Shown here piece after piece: positions 38,518 to 50,158 of a stretch of DNA of 64,000 nucleotides. A program made the translations under genes and the position numbers. The stretch lies in the NCBI RefSeq assembly GCF_027359375.1, contig NZ_CP114779.1:1652771-1716770 (forward strand). The letters are read 5' to 3'. The DNA is from Prochlorococcus marinus str. MIT 0919 (GTDB lineage Bacteria; Cyanobacteriota; Cyanobacteriia; PCC-6307; Cyanobiaceae). Every line of letters starts with the position of its first letter. Positions within the stretch are counted from its first letter, which is position 1. The notes below the pieces were generated by a model that was not told the DNA's origin, did no database searches, and worked only from the letters and a program-made list of their open reading frames with translations.

Positions 38518-39225
38518 TTGCCAACAGTACTAATTACAGGTGCATCCAAAGGCATTGGAGAAGCTACAGCAAAATTATTTGCAAAATCAGGCTGGGATCT
38601 TCTTTTAGTAGCCCGCAACGAAAAGAAATTAAAAACTTTATCCGAAGAACTTTCTTGTTCAGGTTCCAAGGTTTTTTTTAAGGCGTTGGATTTGTCGCAA
38701 CCTGATCAAATCGCTCCAGGTATATCAGGCTTATTGAAGAATGGCCTCTGCCCATCTGTATTAATAAACAATGCTGGCATTGCTTGGACAGGTGAATTGA
38801 TTTCAATGCCACTTGAGCAGTGGAATTGTTTGATGCAAGTCAATCTGACCAGTGTTTTCCAAGTTTGTTCAGCAGTTGTTCCTTTAATGCGAGCTAATGG
38901 AGGTCTCATTATTAATGTAAGCAGTCATGCTTCTAGAAATGCATTTCCACAGTGGGGTGCCTATTGCATTAGCAAAGCGGCATTAGTTAGCTTTACTAAA
39001 TGCCTCTCTGAAGAGGAAAAAATCAATTCTATTAGAGCTTGCACTCTTACCTTGGGATCTGTTAATTCGAGTCTATGGGATTCAGATGACGTTAAGGCTG
39101 ATTTTAATCGGGAGTTGATGATTGGGGTAGATCAAGTTGCTGCTGAACTTTTTCATTTAGCTCAACAACCATCAAAGCAGGTAATAGAAGACATGACTTT
39201 AATGCCAGCTTCTGGAGCTTTTTAG
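38518..39225 (+). CDS. Short-chain dehydrogenase/reductase
   Basis: A 235-aa SDR with the TGASKGIGEATA cofactor motif, NNAG at about 81, the catalytic Ser region VSSHASR and YCISKAAL (YxxxK). It starts at TTG (38518). Substrate is unknown; FabG-like activity is possible given accA upstream. Confidence 0.87.
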   Translation: MPTVLITGASKGIGEATAKLFAKSGWDLLLVARNEKKLKTLSEELSCSGSKVFFKALDLSQPDQIAPGISGLLKNGLCPSVLINNAGIAWTGELISMPLEQWNCLMQVNLTSVFQVCSAVVPLMRANGGLIINVSSHASRNAFPQWGAYCISKAALVSFTKCLSEEEKINSIRACTLTLGSVNSSLWDSDDVKADFNRELMIGVDQVAAELFHLAQQPSKQVIEDMTLMPASGAF

Positions 39226-39313
39226 CTTTTTCTAAAGTTTCCTATTTTAACTTTTGTGATTTTTAAAGAATATTTGGTTTTTATTGTCAAGTGGCTAAAG
39301 ATCCCGGATCGTT

Positions 39314-39970
39314 CTAATTCTTGATTGATTTTATTAGAAGCTCAACTTGCTCAATATCTTTTATTCCTGGTGATTTTTCTATTTTACTAGATGCGTCGAT
39401 TCCATATGGATTGGCTTTTGCAAGAATCTCTGGGACCCATTCTGCAGAAACTCCTCCTGCTAACCACCAAGGTTTCTGAAAGTTGACATCACTAAACCAT
39501 TCAAGAGGAAGTCTTTTCCCAGTTCCTCCTAGCTCTTTAGCACTCCATGTATCAAAAAGTATTGCATCTACAAATTGCTGGTAGCTTTCAGCAAGAAGCA
39601 GTTGCTTTCTTTGACGAATACGTAATGCTTTCCACCATTTCACTTTTGGGTACTTCTCTTTAAATCTTTTGCAAATTCCATAAGATTCTTTGCCGTGAAG
39701 TTGAATAACAGAAGGACATCCTTCCCCTGTCAGGCATTCTGAAATATCTTTTTCAGATGGGTTGCTTACCACCCACACTCTTTCTATATCAGGGAAATAT
39801 TGCTCAAGAGCTTGAAAAAGTTCTCTTCTTTGCTTGTTTTCTAAGTAACGTTTAGAGCTATTCACTCCTACAACTCCTATAGCATCTGTCCCTAGGGAGG
39901 CTATTTTTAGAGCCTGTTCTTTTTTTGTGACACCGCAGATTTTGATCGCTGGTTTTAATTGAACCTTCAT
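39314..39970 (-). CDS. trpF: Phosphoribosylanthranilate isomerase
   Basis: TIM-barrel enzyme of tryptophan synthesis. It has IKICGVTKKEQAL, VIQLHGKESY and GIDASSKIEKSPGIKD. The length of 218 aa is normal. It is divergent from the site-2 protease. Confidence 0.94.
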   Translation of the reverse strand: MKVQLKPAIKICGVTKKEQALKIASLGTDAIGVVGVNSSKRYLENKQRRELFQALEQYFPDIERVWVVSNPSEKDISECLTGEGCPSVIQLHGKESYGICKRFKEKYPKVKWWKALRIRQRKQLLLAESYQQFVDAILFDTWSAKELGGTGKRLPLEWFSDVNFQKPWWLAGGVSAEWVPEILAKANPYGIDASSKIEKSPGIKDIEQVELLIKSIKN

Positions 39971-40047
39971 TGTTAAAGACGATAAATGGACTTCTTTATA
40001 GGATTGGGAAACCGTTCAACATCTTTAAGTTATATGGAGGTGCGAAT

Positions 40048-41307
40048 TTGCAGTTCATCGAGTTTATGAGGATTCGTGGGATCCCTATAAGGGTTCATCC
40101 AAGTTGGTTGTTTATCGGTTTTGTTTTTACCTTTGCTTCACAGCAGCAAATAGAAACCCTTTTGGATACAAAAGAACATATTTTATTGACTTGGTCCATA
40201 GGCCTTTTGACCTCTTCACTTCTGTTCTTATCAGTTGTTCTACATGAATTAGGACATTCTTTCATGGCACTAAGGGAAGGGATAAAAGTGACTAGTATTA
40301 ATCTTTTCTTATTTGGTGGCGGTACTCGAATTGAGAAGCAATGCGAAACGGCTATGTCATGCTTCAGGGTCGCCATTATTGGACCAGTGATAAGCCTTTT
40401 TCTTGCATTTATATGCTTTAGCTCTTTACATTTATTTCCCAATTCAAGTCAAATAGTATCTAATTTATTAGTTCAAGTAGGGACTATAAATCTTATCTTG
40501 GCTTTGTTTAATTTGTTACCAGTCTTACCATTAGATGGAGGAATAATTCTCAACTCACTGGTCTGGTACTTTACAGGTAGTAAGCGTAAAGGGTTGAAAT
40601 TTGCAAATTCTTCAAGTAGAACTCTTTCTATATTTGCAATTTTTTGTGGGAGTTTTATTTGCTTTAAGTCGGGTGGCTTAGGCGGGTTATGGTTGATAGT
40701 TATCGGCTGGTTTGGTTTAGCATCAGCGCGTTCACAGAATCAAATATTTGCTTTAGAGGAAATATTATTGGAATTAAAAGTTAGTCAAGCAGCCAGAAAA
40801 AACTTTAGAGTTTTAGAGGCAAGCGAGACCTTGAAAAGTATTAGTCAATTGCATTTAGATAATTCCAGAGATAAAAATTTTGATGAATGGTTACTTATAT
40901 GTAGTGGTGGGAGATGGGTTGGTTACTTGACAGAGAAGGTATTGAAAAATATCCCTGTACAAGATTGGGAAAAGTACCTTTTATCGGAATACCTAAGGCC
41001 TCTTAAAGAATTACCTTCGATATCTGAGAAAGAACCTATTTGGCATGCAGTTTTAGCCTTGGCAAAAGAAAACTGCACAAGAATATTGGTGTTTAATTCA
41101 GCTGGTCTGCCTTCAGGTACTTTAGATAAAGCAGATATTGGCGATGCTGTCTTTAGTCGTATTGGACTTAAACTTCCTAAAGCATTTTTAGAAGCAGCAA
41201 GACACAAAAATTCTTATCCTCTTGGGATATCATTAAAGAAATTAGTTGACGATATGGTCAGTAACGGGATGGTTCAAGTATCTAATTTGGACAATTCAAA
41301 AAAATAA
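40048..41307 (+). CDS. Site-2 protease family metalloprotease (M50) with C-terminal CBS-like region
   Basis: A membrane zinc protease of the S2P/M50 family. HELGHSFMAL (HExxH) lies in an early transmembrane helix and LLPVLPLDGGIILN provides the second metal-binding motif (Asp). The C-terminal ~150 residues (from about LRVLEASETLKSI to FNSAGLPSGTLDKADIG) resemble CBS-type domains. I choose TTG at 40048 because it follows GGAGGT at 6-nt spacing; the longer frame would overlap trpF. Its 3' end overlaps the lipoate ligase-like gene by 34 bp. Confidence 0.85.
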   Translation: MQFIEFMRIRGIPIRVHPSWLFIGFVFTFASQQQIETLLDTKEHILLTWSIGLLTSSLLFLSVVLHELGHSFMALREGIKVTSINLFLFGGGTRIEKQCETAMSCFRVAIIGPVISLFLAFICFSSLHLFPNSSQIVSNLLVQVGTINLILALFNLLPVLPLDGGIILNSLVWYFTGSKRKGLKFANSSSRTLSIFAIFCGSFICFKSGGLGGLWLIVIGWFGLASARSQNQIFALEEILLELKVSQAARKNFRVLEASETLKSISQLHLDNSRDKNFDEWLLICSGGRWVGYLTEKVLKNIPVQDWEKYLLSEYLRPLKELPSISEKEPIWHAVLALAKENCTRILVFNSAGLPSGTLDKADIGDAVFSRIGLKLPKAFLEAARHKNSYPLGISLKKLVDDMVSNGMVQVSNLDNSKK

Positions 41308-42020
41308 CTTTTAGAATTTTCTTTTGCTTTGGCAATATCCTGAAGGCTGAAATTAGTTTTATGTAAATCAATATCTGGCCATTGTGCAATAAAGGACTCA
41401 ACCAATAAATCTTCTAATTCAAATGAGGTTATTTCTGCATTAATTGGCTCAGGAGGTTTTGAATTAAAGAGTTCCGCCCAGATTTCTTCATCAGGTTGTA
41501 AGAGAATTTCACCATGTTGAAGTAAATTGCCTTTGCGCCATGCTTGCGCACTTCCTACTCTTTTGGAATTTTTTTCATCGATTAGATCTGCATTTGTTGA
41601 TGAGGCAAAACAATTTTCATTAACATTCTTACTAGCTATAGTTCCAAATTTTAAATTTACATCTAGTTGGCTAAAGCAATTAGTTATCCACTTGCTAGCT
41701 TCAAAGTATGCTTGATGTTTTTTTCTAGGTGGTGAACACCAAGCTAGAGCATAAGTTAAACCATTAGTATGTAAAACAGCATTGCCGCCACTTGGTCTGC
41801 GCACTATATCTATTACTTTTTTATGATATAAATTCAGCCATTTCTTGGGAAGTTCCTTTTGATTGCGGCCAATTGACAGCCAAGGACCACCAGACCATTT
41901 ATAAAAACGAATTAAGAGGGTTAATTCATTATTACTTGCAACTTTTTCAAGCATTAACATATCTGTGGCCATTTGACATGGGCCATCTAAAATAGGGGAG
42001 TTAAATAAAAGACCTTTCAC
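41274..42020 (-). CDS. Lipoate/biotin-protein ligase-like protein
   Basis: A 248-aa member of the LplA/LipB/BirA fold family. It has LLIRFYKWSGGPWLSIGRNQ, VRRPSGGNAVLHTNGLTYA (ligand loop, RRxSGGGAVxH type) and KRVGSAQAWRKGNLLQHGEI. The C-terminal accessory domain of true LplA is missing, as in many cyanobacterial homologues. Its substrate could be lipoate or octanoate; the paralog cannot be resolved here. Confidence 0.82.
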   Translation of the reverse strand: MKGLLFNSPILDGPCQMATDMLMLEKVASNNELTLLIRFYKWSGGPWLSIGRNQKELPKKWLNLYHKKVIDIVRRPSGGNAVLHTNGLTYALAWCSPPRKKHQAYFEASKWITNCFSQLDVNLKFGTIASKNVNENCFASSTNADLIDEKNSKRVGSAQAWRKGNLLQHGEILLQPDEEIWAELFNSKPPEPINAEITSFELEDLLVESFIAQWPDIDLHKTNFSLQDIAKAKENSKSYFFELSKLDT

Positions 42021-42207
42021 TGTTTTATCGAGAACTGCAAATAAATTTCAGTAGGGGTTTTTGTAATTCTCTCCATTGCTTCAGGGAATTATGAAATTTT
42101 TATAGCAAGAAACCTTGATGAAATGCATTAATGCATGACAGGGTTTTGCAAAATTTCCCATTTATCCCCAATTGCGATGAGAATAGTAAAAAGTTTTAGG
42201 TTATTCG

Positions 42208-42312
42208 ATGACTCCATCACCAACAATTGATCTTGCTGGTCTCTGCCTGGTAGTTGTGATGCATGCAGGGATACTGGCTTTAAGACTAGGCATCAGTCTT
42301 GGAAAAGCTTAA
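42208..42312 (+). CDS. psaM: Photosystem I subunit PsaM (subunit XII)
   Basis: A 34-aa single-helix protein. It has a short polar start (MTPSPTIDL) and one transmembrane helix (about 9-28), ending in [11 protein letters not shown], which matches the LAFRLSxELYK-type C-terminus of PsaM in position and character. Its placement near por agrees with other Prochlorococcus. Short sequences limit certainty. Confidence 0.7.
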   Translation: MTPSPTIDLAGLCLVVVMHAGILALRLGISLGKA

Positions 42313-42370
42313 TTAATTGGCATTTTCCTGCTCTTTGCGATAGAAGCAGGTAAATGCTTGCTGTTAATTT

Positions 42371-42796
42371 TTGGCTCAACCACTCCCAATTCCTCAACCT
42401 ATTACCAAAAGGAAACAAAAGGGTGTTAAATCTTCTTCTGGAAGGTCAGCAAATTACCTATCCAAAAATTATAAAATTAATGATGCAATGAGCTTGGCAT
42501 CAGCTTTTGAAATAGAAGAAGAAAATAGGTTATTGATCTATAGCCTGATAGCTCTTTTGATGAAATTAGGTCTTTTATCTATCGGCTTAGCAAGTTTGTT
42601 TAATTTAGGTTTTGCTTCCCATCAAAGGGTTCTTCGAAATCTAGAGATATCAAGATTGGTTGGATTGGAAAATCAAAGGCTTGGAAAATTAAATTATAGA
42701 TTTGATAGCCTTTTTTCTATTGGGGGTAAGTCACGCTTTATGGAAGAGCAGGACCAATGGATTTTGCCTAATAGCATGAGAGTTATTTGGCGTTGA
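42371..42796 (+). CDS. Hypothetical bitopic membrane protein upstream of por
   Basis: A 141-aa protein from a TTG start. A basic Ser/Lys-rich N-terminus (1-45) is followed by one transmembrane helix (LLIYSLIALLMKLGLLSIGLA, about 53-73) and a ~65-aa tail. No domain recognised. It is co-directional with psaM and por, so it may be linked to photosynthetic membranes. Confidence 0.6.
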   Translation: MAQPLPIPQPITKRKQKGVKSSSGRSANYLSKNYKINDAMSLASAFEIEEENRLLIYSLIALLMKLGLLSIGLASLFNLGFASHQRVLRNLEISRLVGLENQRLGKLNYRFDSLFSIGGKSRFMEEQDQWILPNSMRVIWR

Positions 42797-42868
42797 AAAG
42801 TATTCCTAAAATTCTATGGTTTTGGAAGGACTTCGTAGTTGACTAAGTAATCAAGGGATTTGCGAGGT

Positions 42869-43882
42869 ATGTCTTCATCACAAGCTGCTCCAGGAACAGT
42901 TTTAATTACGGGAACTACATCTGGAGTAGGACTATACGCTACTAAGGCTTTGCTGGAACTTGGCTGGAAAGTTATTACGGTGAACAGATCACCATTAAGA
43001 GCAGAAGCATCTGCGGTAAAACTTGGTTTGCCATTTGGTCGTCCACGCCAGCTTCAGCATATGTATATGGACCTGAGTGATTTAGAAAGTGTACGAACAG
43101 GTGTCGAGAACCTTTTGGCTTCATTGGAAGAACCACTAGATGCCTTAGTGTGTAATGCTGCTGTTTATATGCCAAGACTTTCTAAGCCCAAGAGATCTGC
43201 TCAAGGGTATGAGCTTTCAATGGCTACAAATCATTTTGGTCATTTCTTATTGATTCAGCTTTTACTAGAGAATTTAAGCCAGTCAAAAAGACCAGTTTGG
43301 AAAGGTAGATCTTGGGGAGTTGAGTTTCCAAGATTAGTGATGCTTGGAACTGTAACTGCTAATTACAAGGAGCTTGGTGGGAAGATTCCAATACCAGCCC
43401 CAGCTGACTTGGGTGACTTGTCAGGATTCGAGCAAGGATTCCGCGACCCAATAAGTATGGCAAGTGGAAAGCGTTTTAAGCCTGGGAAAGCATATAAAGA
43501 TAGCAAGCTCTGCAATATGGTCACAATCCAAGAATTAAATCGACGCTTTAAGGATTCTTCAATATTATTTAGTTCTCTTTATCCAGGTTGTGTTGCAAAT
43601 ACTAAGCTTTTTAGAAACACGCCTAAGATTTTTCAATGGCTCTTTCCTTTTTTTCAAAGATTCATAACGGGTGGATTTGTAACTGAAACATTGGCTGGAG
43701 AAAGAGTTGCGCAAGTTGTTGCTAACCCTGAATTTGCAGTTTCAGGTGTCCATTGGAGTTGGGGAAATCGTCAGAATAAAAATAGACAGCAATTTTCTCA
43801 GCAATTGTCAGATCGAATAACAGATAGTAAAACAGCTAAAAATGTTTGGAAATTTTCAATGCAGTTAGTTGGTTTGAGTTGA
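42869..43882 (+). CDS. por: Light-dependent protochlorophyllide oxidoreductase
   Basis: Light-driven reduction of protochlorophyllide to chlorophyllide. An SDR with [22 protein letters not shown] and the catalytic YKDSKLCN (YxxxK). The ATG at 42869 is used; an in-frame TTG three codons earlier is less likely. Its C-terminus lies 14 bp from convergent chlL, so the two alternative reductases are adjacent. Confidence 0.95.
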   Translation: MSSSQAAPGTVLITGTTSGVGLYATKALLELGWKVITVNRSPLRAEASAVKLGLPFGRPRQLQHMYMDLSDLESVRTGVENLLASLEEPLDALVCNAAVYMPRLSKPKRSAQGYELSMATNHFGHFLLIQLLLENLSQSKRPVWKGRSWGVEFPRLVMLGTVTANYKELGGKIPIPAPADLGDLSGFEQGFRDPISMASGKRFKPGKAYKDSKLCNMVTIQELNRRFKDSSILFSSLYPGCVANTKLFRNTPKIFQWLFPFFQRFITGGFVTETLAGERVAQVVANPEFAVSGVHWSWGNRQNKNRQQFSQQLSDRITDSKTAKNVWKFSMQLVGLS

Positions 43883-43896
43883 AAAATAAGTTTTTC

Positions 43897-44905
<1,009 letters not shown>

Positions 44906-44967
44906 AAGCAAAACATTGCCCGCTAAGTCTAAATACTCAGTTCCTTTATTTTTTTTATAGGTAAAAT

Positions 44968-46560
44968 TTACGCCTTAAAGTGAGCTTTAGCATCTAAGAG
45001 AATTTCACCGTCAATTTCTTGGCAGCCTATCTGCCGAGCATATTTTTCTGTATTTTTCCTAACTTTCCCACGCACAAAGAATGGAATTTTTGATAGTTCT
45101 ATTTCACCTTCTGATGTCCAACAAGGAAGATGATCTGCTCGATTCGAATCAATAGAATCTTGAATAGTTTGGGATTGCGCTGCTTCAGTTTCTTTGGTAC
45201 TCCCACCTACGTGACCTAGATGACTTTGGTGCCCATCTGTAAATTCAAAATCGTGACGGAACATTCCTATGAGATGTTCTTCAAGACCCATCATTAGGGG
45301 GTGAACCCAATCGTCAAAAATCACATTGGCTCCTTCCCAGCCCATTTGGGGACTGTATCTGGCAGGAACATCTTGAACATGCATTGGAGTACTAATTACG
45401 GCACAAGGGATACCAAGACGTTTCGCACTATGCCTTTCCATTTGTGTTCCAAGGACTAGCTCTGGGGCACATTCTTTAATTGCTTCTTCAACTTCTAGGT
45501 AGTCATTTGTTATTAATGCTTCCAGCTCGAGCTCTTTAGCAACAGAACGTACTTGCCTTGCCATTTCACGGCTATATGTTCCAATCCCTACTACTTTAAA
45601 ACCTAGCTCCTTGTCAGCAATTCTTGCAGCAGATATAGCATGAGTACCATCTCCGAAAATAAAAACTCTTTTCCCTGTTAGGTAATTTGAGTCAACAGAG
45701 TTTGAGTACCAAGTAAGTCTTGATTGGTCTATTTCTTCCTTTGCTGTTGGAAAATCTAGTTCTAAAATCTTGTGAACTTCTTCTATAAAATCTTGCGTAG
45801 CGCCTACTCCAATAGGAATTGTTTTGGTGTATGGATGGCCAAAAGTTCGCTCAAGCCAAATACAAGTTGATTCTGCTATCTCAGGATATAAGCAAACATT
45901 TGCATCTGCTTTTGTAAGTCTTATTAGATCGGCAGGTGAAGCTTCCAGTGGAGCAATTACATTGATATCAATTCCATGTTGGGAAAGAATTTTTTGTATT
46001 TCTAAAATGTCATCACGACATCTGAAACCAAGTAGTGAGGGCCCTAATAAATTTACTCTTGGTCTCCTCCCTTCAGATTTCCAGGCAGTTGGCTTATGGT
46101 CTGGTTGGTTTTGAGAATGATTTTTTAGTAAACCACGAACTAATTGGTAGAAAGTTTCTGCTCCACCCCAATTTTCTTTTTTGCTGTAAGCAGGTAGTTC
46201 AAGATTGACTATAGGGATTTCATACCCCATTCCTTTTGCAAGAGATCCTGGTTGATCTTGAATTAATTCAGCTGTACAACTTTCGCCTACAAGAAGAGCA
46301 TCAGGCTGAAATCTTTCTACAGCTTCACGTATATGACCTTTAACTAATTCAGCGGTATCTCCTCCTAAATCTCTTGCTTGAAAAGTTGTATAGGTTACAG
46401 GTGGCCTTTTCCCTCTCCTTTCAATCATTGTGAACAGCAGATCGGCATAGGTATCACCTTGAGGGGCATGTAAAACATAATGAACACCTTTCATTGAAGA
46501 GGCAATTCTCATAGCACCTATGTGAGGCGGTCCCTCATATGTCCAAAGTGTTAGTTCCAT
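44968..46560 (-). CDS. chlB: Light-independent protochlorophyllide reductase subunit B
   Basis: Subunit of the ChlNB heterotetramer, homologous to nitrogenase. It starts [18 protein letters not shown], and [16 protein letters not shown] and [15 protein letters not shown] are family segments. 530 aa, full length. The stop of chlN is 18 bp upstream. Confidence 0.97.
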   Translation of the reverse strand: MELTLWTYEGPPHIGAMRIASSMKGVHYVLHAPQGDTYADLLFTMIERRGKRPPVTYTTFQARDLGGDTAELVKGHIREAVERFQPDALLVGESCTAELIQDQPGSLAKGMGYEIPIVNLELPAYSKKENWGGAETFYQLVRGLLKNHSQNQPDHKPTAWKSEGRRPRVNLLGPSLLGFRCRDDILEIQKILSQHGIDINVIAPLEASPADLIRLTKADANVCLYPEIAESTCIWLERTFGHPYTKTIPIGVGATQDFIEEVHKILELDFPTAKEEIDQSRLTWYSNSVDSNYLTGKRVFIFGDGTHAISAARIADKELGFKVVGIGTYSREMARQVRSVAKELELEALITNDYLEVEEAIKECAPELVLGTQMERHSAKRLGIPCAVISTPMHVQDVPARYSPQMGWEGANVIFDDWVHPLMMGLEEHLIGMFRHDFEFTDGHQSHLGHVGGSTKETEAAQSQTIQDSIDSNRADHLPCWTSEGEIELSKIPFFVRGKVRKNTEKYARQIGCQEIDGEILLDAKAHFKA

Positions 46561-46578
46561 GAGTCAATCTGTTGTGGT

Positions 46579-47841
<1,263 letters not shown>

Positions 47842-47850
47842 CTATCTTCA

Positions 47851-47880
47851 AATTGCATCTATTAATAGAAAGATGCAATT
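47851..47880. promoter_or_regulatory. Perfect palindrome in the chlN leader
   Basis: AATTGCATC and GATGCAATT form a 9-bp inverted repeat with a 12-nt spacer, 25-54 nt upstream of the chlN ATG. This could be an operator or an mRNA leader hairpin for the DPOR genes. No factor can be named. Confidence 0.4.
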
Positions 47881-47990
47881 AGAAAAAGAAAAAATTATGG
47901 ATTGAATATATCTTTTGTTGCATTTTATGAGCAATTTGAAACCCTTTCTCTTTAAGTTTGACCAAATTGATCATTGATTGAACTTTGCTT

Positions 47991-48359
47991 TTAATTCCTC
48001 CAATAATTTGTTTCTCCATTTACTTGAGAAAGCTTCCAAACATTTCTACTGATTCTTCTAGCAGATAAGCCTCCTCGTTCTGTTTTTTCTGAACCAGGCC
48101 TCGCACCAAGGAGATAGGTTACTTCCGAGGTGCTGAGGGGCGCGCTGGTTTGTATAGCTAAAGCAATGAGTTCAAGACGCTGTCTTAATGCATGAAGATC
48201 ACATTTTTCTTGACTCTCTTCTACCAATCTTAAATTAGGCCCCTCGCTATTAGAAATTTTTTGCATGAGGCCCAACCCTATTAGCCCTAAGGTTTGCTCA
48301 GGCTTTAAATCAGTTGGTATAGCTTGTGATTCGGATGTATTTTTTTGAGAAGCATTCAT
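47991..48359 (-). CDS. Hypothetical protein with winged-helix-like C-terminus
   Basis: A 122-aa soluble protein I cannot assign. Residues about 50-75 form an amphipathic helix (LHALRQRLELIALAIQT) and residues 76-110 (SEVTYLLGARPGSEKTERGG) resemble an HTH followed by a wing. It is divergent from csoS1D, with 98 bp between the starts, so it could be a DNA-binding regulator of either side; this is inference. Confidence 0.6.
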   Translation of the reverse strand: MNASQKNTSESQAIPTDLKPEQTLGLIGLGLMQKISNSEGPNLRLVEESQEKCDLHALRQRLELIALAIQTSAPLSTSEVTYLLGARPGSEKTERGGLSARRISRNVWKLSQVNGETNYWRN

Positions 48360-48457
48360 TTTTTCTTGTATGGTTACCTTGAAGTTATCGGTTCATTTCA
48401 AGCTTGCAAGATTATTTAATTACCTAAAACGACATATTTTCCTGTAAGATCCGCGCC

Positions 48458-49228
48458 ATGAACGGAATCGCTAGCTTTGATAACCGTGAACGGCGACTTT
48501 CAGGTAGTGCGCTTGTAACAGGGTCTGAGGTTGGTCCTCAGTCATCAGGTGCTAGTTGCGTAATTACAACTGATTCTGAGAAATCTCTTGTTTCGAGACA
48601 GGCAAGCCATGTTCAGCAGATTGAATTAAGAACATATGTATTCTTAGATTCTTTACAGCCTCAGCTTGCAGCCTATATGGGAACTGCTAGTCAAGGGTTC
48701 CTTCCTATCCCAGGTGATGCTTGTTTGTGGATGGAAGTTTCTCCTGGTATGGCAGTACATAGAGTTACTGACATAGCTTTAAAAGCAAGTAATGTAAGAC
48801 TTGGACAGATGGTTGTTGAAAGAGCTTTTGGTTCATTGGCTCTTTACCATAGAGATCAAAGTACTGTTATACATTCTGGCGACGTGGTTCTTGATGCTAT
48901 TGGCAGTTCTATAGATAGGAGAACGAAGCCTCAAGTGAGTTGGACTGAGGTCATACGAGCAATTACTCCTGACCATGCTGTCTTGATCAATAGACAAAAT
49001 CGTAGAGGGTCCATGATTCAATCTGGTATGAGCATGTTTATCCTTGAAACTGAGCCTGCCGGATATGTTCTTATGGCTGCTAATGAAGCTGAAAAGGCCT
49101 CGAACATAACTGTTGTTGATGTTAAAGGTGTGGGTGCTTTTGGAAGACTCACTCTTGCAGGGAAAGAGGGAGATGTTGAGGAGGCTGCAGCTGCAGCGAT
49201 GAGATCCATAGATCAAATAAATAGATAA
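48458..49228 (+). CDS. csoS1D: Tandem BMC-domain shell protein CsoS1D
   Basis: A 256-aa alpha-carboxysome shell pseudohexamer (trimer of fused BMC pairs). After a ~50-residue N-terminal extension come BMC domain 1 (about 55-140) and domain 2 (about 150-250). The gating pair Glu121-Arg122 (VVERAFGS) matches the family's pore gate. The N-terminal extension holds [10 protein letters not shown], reminiscent of the VTG motifs of CsoS2. The gene precedes the csoS1 operon but is separated by rdgB on the other strand. Confidence 0.92.
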   Translation: MNGIASFDNRERRLSGSALVTGSEVGPQSSGASCVITTDSEKSLVSRQASHVQQIELRTYVFLDSLQPQLAAYMGTASQGFLPIPGDACLWMEVSPGMAVHRVTDIALKASNVRLGQMVVERAFGSLALYHRDQSTVIHSGDVVLDAIGSSIDRRTKPQVSWTEVIRAITPDHAVLINRQNRRGSMIQSGMSMFILETEPAGYVLMAANEAEKASNITVVDVKGVGAFGRLTLAGKEGDVEEAAAAAMRSIDQINR

Positions 49229-49229
49229 T

Positions 49230-49835
49230 TTAATTAGTTAAGCCAAATTCTTTAAGAAGATGTGGTGCTAAGTTTCTAGCTGCCTTCCCTCGACTGCCTA
49301 ATTTACTTAACTGCGCTTGAGTCAATTCTCCATATGTGCACTTTGCTTCTTTGACCCAAAAGATTGATTCAAATTCGCCTCCGATATAGGCAGGTTCATT
49401 TAGAAGTTCTCCCCAGCAAATACCCTCTGATTTGCATACAAGATTTCCTTTTGGGTCGCAAAGAACCATAACGCTTATAAATCGAGCGCTTCTGTATAGG
49501 CTCCCATTTAATTTGCTTAGAATTTTTGTAAGTTTTTCTTCATTGCTTTTAGCAAAACGAGCAGAGTGAATACCTGGCTTACCATTTAGAGCATCAACTT
49601 CCAGACCTGAATCATCTGCAATAGTCCAGCCATTAGTCCTTTCAGATGCTGCTACCCCTTTAAGTAATGCATTCTCTAGATATGTAGAACCGGTCTCTTC
49701 GACATTGAGATCTTTAGGCTGCCTATTAATTTCGATAGGCAGAGGCCCCAGCATTGCCTCTATCTCGGCCACCTTCTTGGGATTGTTGCTTGCAATAGTT
49801 ATAAGAGGTTTTATCAAGGGAAGATGTGCTTCCAA
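49230..49835 (-). CDS. rdgB: dITP/XTP pyrophosphatase (HAM1)
   Basis: Removes non-canonical purine nucleotides. It has ITIASNNPKKVAEIEAML, WTIADDSGLEVDALNGKPGIHSAR-type segments (WTIADDSGLEVDALNG) and a C-terminal SKLGSRGKAARNL. The start is TTG at 49835. The stop is 1 bp from csoS1D's stop, and its start diverges from csoS1. Confidence 0.93.
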   Translation of the reverse strand: MEAHLPLIKPLITIASNNPKKVAEIEAMLGPLPIEINRQPKDLNVEETGSTYLENALLKGVAASERTNGWTIADDSGLEVDALNGKPGIHSARFAKSNEEKLTKILSKLNGSLYRSARFISVMVLCDPKGNLVCKSEGICWGELLNEPAYIGGEFESIFWVKEAKCTYGELTQAQLSKLGSRGKAARNLAPHLLKEFGLTN

Positions 49836-50158
49836 TTTATAGATTTCTTTCTAAGACTAACTTGTACGCAATTATTAGAGACAGGGTTGGTTGAACATTC
49901 CACCCCTTAGCAAAGCCTTGGGACCTGCCTCGGAAAAGAAAATACACATAGTTAGTACGTAAAACAATCAAATATCTTGGCGCGCTCACCCAAATTGCCA
50001 CAGGTGTTCAAATCAGTCATACCAATAGTCATAAGCTGAGCTTATGAGACCAAGAAAAGAAGGTGATTGGGTTTTTAGTAAAAATCTCTTGACTTAGTCA
50101 TATCCCTGCAGGCATTGTTCCCCATGAACATTCCATCCATTTATTTTTCGCAAGGCAT
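49836..50158 (+). promoter_or_regulatory. Divergent rdgB/csoS1 intergenic and carboxysome control region
   Basis: A 323-bp non-coding region, the longest in the window. It holds a perfect palindrome (50029-50047), three direct copies of AGTCATA (50015, 50027, 50096) and TCATATCCCTGCA (50098-50110), which recurs with one change before cbbL. TTGACT at 50089 could be a -35, but no good -10 follows at standard spacing. No coding frame or known RNA was recognised. Confidence 0.6.
50029..50047. promoter_or_regulatory. LysR-type (RbcR-like) candidate operator
   Basis: TCATAAGC-TGA-GCTTATGA is a perfect 8-bp palindrome 112 nt upstream of csoS1. Its core ATAAG-N5-CTTAT fits the LysR T-N11-A rule and is one base per half from the ATTA(G/A)-N5-(C/T)TAAT motif reported for RbcR. 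Function is inferred; the regulator is not in the window. Confidence 0.45.

Noticed and set aside
48833..49216. Minus-strand 127-aa frame inside csoS1D
   Set aside because: Entirely antisense to a well-supported gene, with no start signal.
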